Notes under the pieces: model-generated | Told to the model about the DNA's origin: nothing | Seen by the model: the letters and a program-made list of their open reading frames with translations, nothing else | Databases searched by the model: none | In this document: in pieces, positions 20,751 through 27,471 of the stretch | Layout of the letters: every line of letters begins with the position of its first letter | Numbering within the stretch: position 1 is the stretch's first letter | Assembly: GCF_013409365.1 (NCBI RefSeq) | Contig: NZ_JACCBA010000001.1 | Coordinates: 6,882,001 to 6,946,000, forward strand | Length of the DNA: 64,000 nucleotides | From: Actinomadura luteofluorescens | Lineage (GTDB): Bacteria > Actinomycetota > Actinomycetes > Streptosporangiales > Streptosporangiaceae | Reading direction: 5' to 3' | Position numbers and translations under genes: made by a program

Positions 20751-22013
20751 ATGGCCCACCCTCCGGTGACACCTCCGGGCCGGTACGCCGACCTGACCCG
20801 CGAGGAGCTCGCGGTCGTCGTCCCCGAGCTGCTCCTGATCGGGCAGCTCATCGACCGCTCCGGGATGGCGTGGTGCATCTCCGCGTTCGGACGGGAGGAG
20901 ATGGCGCGCATCGCGATCGAGGAATGGGCGGCATCGAGCCCGATCTACACCGGGCGGATGCAGCGGGCCCTCGGCTACGCCCCCGACGAGCCCGGGAACG
21001 GCGACGTCCCCACCATCTTCAAGGGCCTCCAGCTCGACATCGGCGCCCCGCCGCAGTTCATGGACTTCCGCTACACCGTCCACGACCGGTGGCACGGCGA
21101 GTTCCACCTCGACCACTGCGGCGCCCTGATGGACGTGGAGCCGATGGGCGACGACTACGTCCGGTCCATGTGCCATGACATCGAGGACCCCACCTTCGAC
21201 GCCACCGCGGTCGCGACCAACCCCAAGGCCCAGGTGCGGCCGATCCACCGGCCGCCGCGCCGGCCCGCCGACCGGCGCCCCCACTGCGCGTGGACCGTGA
21301 TCATCGACCGGTCCCACCCGGACGCGCAGGGCATCCCGCTCCTCGCCGACAACGAGCGGTCCCGCGCCGCGACCCTCGCCCTCGCGCCGATCGACCCCGC
21401 CGACGACGGCCTCGCCGACTACTCCGGGCCCCTGCTCTCCGACCTCGACTTCGCCGCCTTCTCCCGCTCCGCGCTCGCACGGATCGCCGACGAGGTCTGC
21501 CTCCAGATGCACCTGCTCAACCGGGCCTTCACGCTCTCGGTGGCCCGGCGGGCCGCCGACGACGGAGAACTGCTCCGCATCCGCCGCAAGCAGCTCGTCG
21601 GCATCGCCGGAGTCGCCGCCGAGCGGCTCGCCCGCGCCCTGGACCTGCCGCGCGACCCCGAGGGAGCGGCCCGCCTCCTCGCGGTGCACCCCCTCCTCAA
21701 CCCCTCCGCCTACGTCGACGCCGACATCAACGGCGCGCGCGTGGCCGTCCGCCCGTCCCCGGCGCATGAGGACGGCGCCTGGATCTCGCTCTGCGGCCCC
21801 GCGTGGACGACCGCGCTCCAGGCCATCGTCCGCGCCGTGGACGCCCATCTCGACGTCGAAGTGACCGGTTCCGGTGGCGACTCGTGGGAACTGGCCGTCG
21901 TCCGCCGCGACGCCCCCGCCCCGGAGCCCGGCGAGGTGGCCGTCGTCCGCTTCAGCACCGGCACGGCCTTCACCTTCGAGCCCCGCCGGTCCCTGCCGAT
22001 CACCCCGGTGTGA
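20751..22013 (+). CDS. Conserved-looking protein of unknown function, 420 residues
   Basis: I do not recognise this family. ATG start with AAGGAGA 7 bases upstream. The protein has no signal peptide or membrane segment. The middle carries a dense Cys/His/Asp region: FRYTVHDRWHGEFHLDHCGA (about residues 103-122) and SMCHDIEDPTFDATA (about 139-153), followed by a Pro/Arg-rich loop. These look like metal or catalytic ligands. The C-terminal third is helical, then beta-rich. It is divergent from the DHDPR-SDR-methyltransferase operon under shared operators, so it is likely part of the same pathway, perhaps as a hydrolase or isomerase. Confidence 0.8.
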   Translation: MAHPPVTPPGRYADLTREELAVVVPELLLIGQLIDRSGMAWCISAFGREEMARIAIEEWAASSPIYTGRMQRALGYAPDEPGNGDVPTIFKGLQLDIGAPPQFMDFRYTVHDRWHGEFHLDHCGALMDVEPMGDDYVRSMCHDIEDPTFDATAVATNPKAQVRPIHRPPRRPADRRPHCAWTVIIDRSHPDAQGIPLLADNERSRAATLALAPIDPADDGLADYSGPLLSDLDFAAFSRSALARIADEVCLQMHLLNRAFTLSVARRAADDGELLRIRRKQLVGIAGVAAERLARALDLPRDPEGAARLLAVHPLLNPSAYVDADINGARVAVRPSPAHEDGAWISLCGPAWTTALQAIVRAVDAHLDVEVTGSGGDSWELAVVRRDAPAPEPGEVAVVRFSTGTAFTFEPRRSLPITPV

Positions 22014-22614
22014 CGCCGCCGGGGCGCAGGGCGGGAGCCAGCCAGCGGTACAGGACGGCACGCAGCCGGGCTTCGTCCTTCGGCGGCTCGCCCGGGTGCT
22101 GGAGCAGCGAGGTCAGCAGCCGCATGACGATCTCGGCGAGGCCGTCGAGGTCGTCCTCGCCGACACCGGCGGCCGCCCAGTCGACGGGGAAGCGGCGCAG
22201 CATCTCGGCGCCGTAGGCGATGGCGTCCGCGGTGGTGGCCCCGCGGCCGAAGGCGGCGGAGTCCTCCAGCTGGAGCAGCAGGCTCAGCCGCGGCTCGCCC
22301 GGAATGGTCCGCACACAGAAGATCATGCCTTCGACCACGGCCTCGGCCGGGTCGCCGACCCCCTGGAGGTGGGCGATCAGCCGGTCGACGAACGACTCGG
22401 CGCCCTGGGCCGCGACCTCGCCGATGATGTCGCTGATACGCCCGAAATGGCGGTAGACGGTCTGGCGGGTCACCCCGAGCTCGTTCGCGACGTCCGACAG
22501 GGTCGTCTTCACGACGCCGTGCCTGTCGATGCAGCGGACTGTCGCGTCGACGATGCGCTGCCGGGCCTCCGCCTCCGATGCGGGAGGCCGGCCTCCCCAG
22601 CCGTGGTGCCCCAT
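22000..22614 (-). CDS. TetR-family transcriptional regulator
   Basis: A 204-residue regulator with an N-terminal helix-turn-helix (LSDVANELGVTRQTVYRHFG, about residues 40-59) and a variable ligand domain. It converges on the unknown 420-residue gene, overlapping its end by 14 bases, and lies 5 bases downstream of the membrane-protein gene on the same strand. Its operator is unknown; the GGACA palindromes at 20.6 kb or the repeat at 25.26 kb are candidates. Confidence 0.9.
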   Translation of the reverse strand: MGHHGWGGRPPASEAEARQRIVDATVRCIDRHGVVKTTLSDVANELGVTRQTVYRHFGRISDIIGEVAAQGAESFVDRLIAHLQGVGDPAEAVVEGMIFCVRTIPGEPRLSLLLQLEDSAAFGRGATTADAIAYGAEMLRRFPVDWAAAGVGEDDLDGLAEIVMRLLTSLLQHPGEPPKDEARLRAVLYRWLAPALRPGGVTPG

Positions 22615-22619
22615 GGGCT

Positions 22620-23738
22620 TCAGGATCGCACAGGCTCCGGCGTCCGCCGTGACGCGGCGGCGCGCAGCGCGGCCACGATGATCCCGGACGCGGCGACCGC
22701 GCACAGCGCGGCGTACCACAGGCTGCCGACCGGCGTGCCCTGCTCGGTGACGCCGCCGGTCGACGCGAGGTACGCCGGCAGCGCGACGAGCCACAGGACG
22801 ACGTGGACGCCGAGGTACAGCGCCGGATAGATCCGCGCGAACAGCGGCGACACCACCGGGACGCCCTTGCCGGCGCGCTCCGCGCGCCAGGCGTCGGCGA
22901 GCAGGAGGAGACCGGCGACCCAGACCGCGGCGAGCTCGGCGGTGAGGATCGTCCGCTGGACCCCGAGGCGGCCTTCGAAGGCCCCGCTCGGGGCGCTCAC
23001 CACGACCATCGCCAGGGGTGTCACGGCACCGGCGACGAGGGTGCGCCAGCCGATCCGCGGGCCGGTGAGCGCGCCGTCCCCGCCACCCACCAGGCGGACG
23101 ACGAGGTAGGTCATCGCGCCGAAGGAGACCGAGGCGAAGAGCAGCATGCTGTTCATCGGCACCGAGGCGAGCGCCGGCTGGTTGATCTTCTCGTTGGCGG
23201 TGTTCCACGCCCACCAGCCCAACTGTGGACCGAGCTGGTCGAAGACCTCGTAGAAGACCTGGCAGGCGAACGCGACCGCCACCGAGCCGGCCAGCGGCCC
23301 GCGCCGCGCGAAGACGCCCAGCGCCCGGACGAGCTCGTAGGCGAGCTGCGAGATCGCGGGATAGAAGGCCACGATGTAGAGGGGCAGCCGGTCGTACATG
23401 AACTGCACGGTGAACACGTTGTGGGAGAAGATGAACCCGACGTGGTCCTGCAGACCGAACCAGCCGGGGAAGTACAGCGGCGGTTCGATCACCGCCAGGT
23501 AGACGACCGACGCGAACCACAGCGCGACGTTGACCGGGTCGCCGTCGCGCCGCCACCGCCGCCACGCATGGACCAGGGCGAACACCGCGCCGCCGACGAT
23601 GAGCAGTTCGAGTACCGCCATGCTGCCGTCGGCGAGGTCGAACGGGTTGCGGAAGGTCACCACGGGATCGGCGCCGTGGCAGGAGAAGCCGAGCTTCTCG
23701 GCGACGCGCTCGGCCGCCGGATCGCAGGTGTCACCCAT
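22620..23738 (-). CDS. Integral membrane protein of unknown function
   Basis: A 372-residue protein with about eight hydrophobic segments separated by short loops, and a roughly 50-residue N-terminal part with two cysteines (DTCDPAAERV, GFSCHGADPV). No family recognised. WNTANEKINQP and DQLGPQLGWWAWN are distinctive loop sequences. Start chosen at ATG 23738; an upstream in-frame start at 23801 would overlap the FAD gene. It lies 16 bases downstream of the FAD monooxygenase and probably shares its transcript, so a role in handling the same lipophilic substrate is possible. Confidence 0.82.
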   Translation of the reverse strand: MGDTCDPAAERVAEKLGFSCHGADPVVTFRNPFDLADGSMAVLELLIVGGAVFALVHAWRRWRRDGDPVNVALWFASVVYLAVIEPPLYFPGWFGLQDHVGFIFSHNVFTVQFMYDRLPLYIVAFYPAISQLAYELVRALGVFARRGPLAGSVAVAFACQVFYEVFDQLGPQLGWWAWNTANEKINQPALASVPMNSMLLFASVSFGAMTYLVVRLVGGGDGALTGPRIGWRTLVAGAVTPLAMVVVSAPSGAFEGRLGVQRTILTAELAAVWVAGLLLLADAWRAERAGKGVPVVSPLFARIYPALYLGVHVVLWLVALPAYLASTGGVTEQGTPVGSLWYAALCAVAASGIIVAALRAAASRRTPEPVRS

Positions 23739-23754
23739 GAGCCGCCCCCTCGCG

Positions 23755-25254
23755 TCAGGTGCCGACAAGGTCGTCGCGGGCCGGCGAGGCACCGCGAGCA
23801 CCGGTGTAACCGGTGAAGTCGATGCCTGGCGGATCCCGCCGGTAGTCGAACCCGTGCGGCACGACGGTGCGACCGAGCCGCTGCCGCAGCTTGTAGCGCG
23901 CGATCCCGAACCAGAACCGCGGATCGGCGGCCATCTGCCTGAGCGACCTGTCGAGGTTGAACACCTGGGCGAACGTCCGCTCGACGTAGGCGTCCTCGCG
24001 GCTCGCGGCGGTGATGGCGTTGAAGACCGGCCAGCTCAGGCGCGCGGTGAGCCCGCGGCGCCAGGCCGCGGCGACCTCCGTCCCGGTCGCGAAGTCGTAG
24101 GCCTGGTCACGGGCCATCGCCAGCATCCACGGCACCTGGAGGGACTTCTTCTGCCTGCCGAGGAACTCGCGCGTGAACGCGAGGTCGACGGCGTCACGCC
24201 TGCCCAGCACCTCGCCGAGGATGAGCGCGGAACGGGCGGCGGAGCTCATCCCCTGGGCGTAGAAGGGGTTGAAGGCGCAGATCGAGTCACCTACGCACAC
24301 CAGCCCGATCGGGGGCGCGTCGAGCAGGTCGAAGCGGCGCCACTTGTTGCCGGTCGACCGCGTCAGATGCACCCCCGAGGTCGGCGTGCAGGCACGGGCC
24401 GCCTGCGCGAGCACCGGCGTCCGCACACGGTCCAGCGCGTCCTCGAACGCCTCGACCCTGCGCGGCATCTCGATGCCCCACGACCCCATGCACACGATGG
24501 CGCGATCCCCCTCGATGGGGAAGAAGTTGCTGAGGAACTCGTGCTCGGCAGGGTGGTCGCCGCCGTCCTGCGTCGGCGTGATGACCAGGTGCTTCCACCA
24601 CCACGTCTCCGGGCGCCGCTCCGCCGGGGGCAGGTCGTACCAGCGCGAGGTGTAGGTGACCTTGGCGTCGAGCGTCCTCTCCGGCGGCGCGGCCCACCCG
24701 TCCGCGCCGAGCCACTCCACGACCGACGAGCCGCGTCCCAGCGCGTCCACCACCAGATCGGCGTCCAGGCGGCCCTCGCCGCCGTACTCGACGCCCTCGA
24801 CCCGGCCGCTCGCGGTGCGGAGCCCGGTGACCGTCACGCCCTCGCGGATCTCGACGGCCGGCAGCTCACGCACCTGGTCGCGCAGAACCCGCTCGATCAG
24901 CACTCGGGAGCTGTACACCATCGTCATCGACCCGGACTTGCGCGGGGCCCAGCCGTCGTTCTCGCAGTAGGCCGCGTCCATCGACGGCATCAGGTGCATC
25001 CCGCCCGCGGCGATCAGCGCCTCCTCGAACCCGGGGAAGATCTCGCCGATCGCGCGCCGGCCGGAGTTGAGAAGGAAGTGCGGGTGCTTGCTCTGCGGAA
25101 CGCCCCGCCGATGCTCGGCCCCCGGCGGCAGCCGATCCCGCTCCAGCACGACCACCCTCTCGAATTGCCGGGCGAGCACCCCCGCGGCGCACAACCCCGC
25201 CACGCTCCCGCCCAGCACCACGGCCGTCCCGCCCGGCATCCCGCCACCGCCCAT
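23755..25254 (-). CDS. FAD-dependent monooxygenase / reductase
   Basis: A 499-residue flavoprotein of the FAD_binding_3/geranylgeranyl-reductase-like group. The dinucleotide fold is AVVLGGSVAGLCAAGVLA, and the second FAD motif is VCVGDSICAFNPFYAQGMSSA (about residues 316-336). It probably hydroxylates or reduces a hydrophobic cytosolic substrate. Start ATG 25254 chosen; 25239 or 25266 are alternatives. It is the first gene of a probable FAD, membrane protein, TetR operon and has an inverted repeat just upstream. Confidence 0.86.
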   Translation of the reverse strand: MGGGGMPGGTAVVLGGSVAGLCAAGVLARQFERVVVLERDRLPPGAEHRRGVPQSKHPHFLLNSGRRAIGEIFPGFEEALIAAGGMHLMPSMDAAYCENDGWAPRKSGSMTMVYSSRVLIERVLRDQVRELPAVEIREGVTVTGLRTASGRVEGVEYGGEGRLDADLVVDALGRGSSVVEWLGADGWAAPPERTLDAKVTYTSRWYDLPPAERRPETWWWKHLVITPTQDGGDHPAEHEFLSNFFPIEGDRAIVCMGSWGIEMPRRVEAFEDALDRVRTPVLAQAARACTPTSGVHLTRSTGNKWRRFDLLDAPPIGLVCVGDSICAFNPFYAQGMSSAARSALILGEVLGRRDAVDLAFTREFLGRQKKSLQVPWMLAMARDQAYDFATGTEVAAAWRRGLTARLSWPVFNAITAASREDAYVERTFAQVFNLDRSLRQMAADPRFWFGIARYKLRQRLGRTVVPHGFDYRRDPPGIDFTGYTGARGASPARDDLVGT

Positions 25255-25259
25255 CCATT

Positions 25260-25280
25260 CATACACTTAATGAGTGAATG
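25260..25280. promoter_or_regulatory. Inverted repeat upstream of FAD monooxygenase gene
   Basis: Arms CATACACT and AGTGAATG with a 5-base TAATG spacer pair with a single mismatch. The site begins 5 bases upstream of the chosen start and resembles a TetR-type operator. Confidence 0.5.
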
Positions 25281-25366
25281 TATGATGAGGGCATGGCAAG
25301 GTCAACAGGACCGCGGTGCTCTCTCCACTTCGTCGGCCGGGCCCGTCCTGGCCGGAAGAAACCTGC

Positions 25367-25747
25367 TCAGTCCGTCATGCCGACGCTGAAGGGCGGCACG
25401 GGAGGGTCGGAATGTGCGCTGCTGCCCACGACCACGATCTGCCAGCAGGGCTCACGCGCATCGTCGAGCTGGAACCACACGTAAACGACGGGGAAGGGGA
25501 TGCCGGCTGGATCGCGGGGCGGGGTGGTGGCAGCGGCGGCGAGGCGCTGGGCCAGGATGCCGGCGTGGCTCGTGGTGAACTGCGCCCCAAGGCCGGCCTG
25601 CACCACCGTTGTAGCCCGGTCGCCCTGCCAGACCGTGAGCTGGTCACCGGTCACACCGATGCTGGTGATGGTGTCGGCACGGATGAGGTGGACGTCCTCG
25701 GTCACTAGCCAGACCACCGGAGAACTCGTGAACGCGTCGGGCTCCAT
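25367..25747 (-). CDS. Hypothetical protein, 126 residues
   Basis: No family recognised. The chosen start (MEPDAFTSS) gives a compact protein with alternating hydrophobic strands (VVWLVTEDVHLIRAD, QLTVWQGDRATTVVQAG, PVVYVWFQLDD) and no signal peptide. It may be the small partner of the next gene, which lies upstream on the same strand after a gap of 107 bases. Confidence 0.6.
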   Translation of the reverse strand: MEPDAFTSSPVVWLVTEDVHLIRADTITSIGVTGDQLTVWQGDRATTVVQAGLGAQFTTSHAGILAQRLAAAATTPPRDPAGIPFPVVYVWFQLDDAREPCWQIVVVGSSAHSDPPVPPFSVGMTD

Positions 25748-25854
25748 AACAGCGGAGCCTAGAGGCGCCCGACGCGTCCGAAAAGGCATAACCAGGTCCT
25801 GAAACGGCTGCGAACACGTGAGACTGGCCCACGCCAGGTCGAGGGGCCCGACGA

Positions 25855-26199
25855 CTATCGCCAGAGGTAGTCGTAGCGGGCCGGAGCCTGGGCGACCATG
25901 ACCTGTCCGTCCCTGACCTGCCATTCGGTCTGGTGCCCTTGCTCATGGAAGACGAGGAAGAGGCCGGTGACGCGGTCGCCGTCCTCGTCAACGGCGGGAA
26001 GGGCGGCGATCCGCCGGACCTGGTCGAGAACATCATCGGAACCGGAAGAGCGAACGGCCCGGGCATAGCACGCGGCGTCGAGCCAGCCCCCTTCCGGAAA
26101 CGCCCACCCCGCAGGGTCCCCACGGCGGATGATGCGCTCGGCTTCGCCCCTCTGCCCGTGAAACTCCACCCATCCCCGTATGTAAACCCATGCGCTCAT
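25855..26199 (-). CDS. Hypothetical protein, 114 residues
   Basis: No family recognised. ATG start giving MSAWVYIRGWVEFHG; aromatic-rich N-terminus, a central helix (DDVLDQVRRIAALP) and a beta-rich C-terminus ending YDYLWR. The size and aromatic/acidic make-up resemble immunity-type small proteins, but that is only an impression. It is divergent from the Nudix gene with 49 bases between starts. Confidence 0.65.
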   Translation of the reverse strand: MSAWVYIRGWVEFHGQRGEAERIIRRGDPAGWAFPEGGWLDAACYARAVRSSGSDDVLDQVRRIAALPAVDEDGDRVTGLFLVFHEQGHQTEWQVRDGQVMVAQAPARYDYLWR

Positions 26200-26248
26200 G
26201 CCGCCATGATGCCGAGGACACTGCTTCACCGAGCAGATTGGGAGTCCC

Positions 26249-26746
26249 GTGAGCTGGTTGCCCCCTGAGGAGTACGTCCGGACACTTCCGAATGCCACCA
26301 TGTACGCCGCCTTGTACTTCACCGACGTCGACGGCAATCCCCTCGCCCTGCGCTCAGCACTCAGCGTGGAGACCTGGCAGTTCCCCGGCGGCAACGTCGA
26401 GCACGGCGACGCCACCCCGTTCGCCACGGCCGTGCGGGAGTGCAGGGAGGAAACCGGCATCGAGTTCGACGGACCGCCCGTTCTTCTTCTGACGCACTTC
26501 CTCCCGGCTCAACCGGCGTGGCCCTGCGCGAAGATCGGGTTCGTCTTCGACGGCGGAACGCTCACGGCCGCCGAACTCGGCCGGATCGTCCTGGACCCGT
26601 CCGAGCACACGGAGTGGCGCGTGCAACCGATCGACACGTGGAAGGCGACGATGAGCCCGCGCTCGTTCACCCGAGTCGCGGCCGTGGACGAGGCCAGAAA
26701 CAGCCGATCCGCGACGTTCCTCTGCGAACCCCCGACGGTGACGTAG
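26249..26746 (+). CDS. Nudix hydrolase with altered Nudix box
   Basis: A 165-residue protein starting at GTG. The Nudix region (about residues 46-72) contains GGNVEHGD and RECREETGI. Compared with Gx5Ex7REUxEExGU, the first Glu is Asp and one extra residue separates it from RE. The three metal-binding residues of REEx..EETG remain, so activity on a nucleoside-diphosphate-linked substrate is possible but not certain. Confidence 0.8.
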   Translation: MSWLPPEEYVRTLPNATMYAALYFTDVDGNPLALRSALSVETWQFPGGNVEHGDATPFATAVRECREETGIEFDGPPVLLLTHFLPAQPAWPCAKIGFVFDGGTLTAAELGRIVLDPSEHTEWRVQPIDTWKATMSPRSFTRVAAVDEARNSRSATFLCEPPTVT

Positions 26747-26780
26747 CCCGTCCGGACGAGGAACGGGTCTCCTCAGGCTC

Positions 26781-27168
26781 TCAGCGGGAACCGGCCGGCT
26801 GTATCAGTGGCTCGATTCGTTTGGCGATGGCCGGGACGTCGTCGAGGACATGGGTGGCGACCTCCAGAACGGTGGTGAACCGGTCGTTCTCCGCTTTCGG
26901 GTTGAAGCGGGCTCCGTTCAGCTTGAGGAAGACGTCCGTCGCGGCGAAGGCGACCCGCTCGTTCCTGTCGGTGAACGGGTGGGAGGTGGTGCGAGTGGAG
27001 CAGCGCGGCGGCCTTTTCGAGCAGGGTGGGATAGGGGTCCACGCCGAACGTCACCGTGGACGGCCGCGCTGCGGCGGATGCGACCAGCCCGAAGTCCCGC
27101 ACGTTGAGATGATCGCCCACGGCCCGGCGCCCGATGGCGACGATCTCCTCGGCCGTGCGCACGCTCAC
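26781..27168 (-). pseudogene. Frameshifted Doc-type (death-on-curing) toxin
   Basis: The first ~57 codons encode a Doc start (VRTAEEIVAIGRRAVG, FGLVASAAARPSTVTFG, KAAALLHS). At about 26980-26990 one extra base shifts the frame. The continuing family sequence HPFTDRNERVAFAATDVFLK and a normal C-terminus are found in another frame, ending at 26781. Without the shift it would be a Fic/Doc protein that phosphorylates EF-Tu. As read it is probably inactive unless the base is a sequencing error. It overlaps the antitoxin gene upstream by 4 bases. Confidence 0.75.
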
Positions 27169-27368
27169 GCGTCGCCCAGCCGGTCCAGCAGGTTCCGGTG
27201 GTCGCGGGCGGTCTCGTCGGCGAGTTCGAGCACGTGGGAGAGTTCCCGGCGCTGCCGGTACTCCTCAAGCGCAGTGATCAGGATCGCGTTCTTGGACCTG
27301 TGCTCGGCCGTGGCCGCCTCATCGAGCCAGGCGTCCAGGTCATCGGGAAGGCGTGCCGCGAAGGCCAT
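27165..27368 (-). CDS. Ribbon-helix-helix antitoxin partner of Doc
   Basis: A 67-residue protein starting MAFAARLPDDLDAWLDEAA with an N-terminal ribbon-helix-helix domain (FAARLPDDLDAWLDEAATAE) and a charged helical tail (REQ/ELADETARD) suited to blocking the toxin. Its stop overlaps the toxin start (ATGA). Direct repeats of TGGTA 12 bases apart at 27398-27414 just upstream may be its operator. Confidence 0.8.
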   Translation of the reverse strand: MAFAARLPDDLDAWLDEAATAEHRSKNAILITALEEYRQRRELSHVLELADETARDHRNLLDRLGDA

Positions 27369-27471
27369 GCCGGGACTTTTCCTGTGTGAGGTCACTCTGG
27401 TATCGGCGATGGTACTAAGAACGGTTCGGCGGTGTCGGGGATCGCCTCCCAGGCTCCTTGCCGACTGTGTC

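Noticed and set aside
18541..20769. 742-codon plus-strand frame opposite the methyltransferase, SDR and DHDPR-like genes
   Set aside because: The three minus-strand genes carry complete family motifs; this frame has none.
25278..25484. 68-codon plus-strand frame near the FAD monooxygenase promoter
   Set aside because: It runs into the minus-strand hypothetical gene, shows no fold, and lacks an adequate ribosome site.
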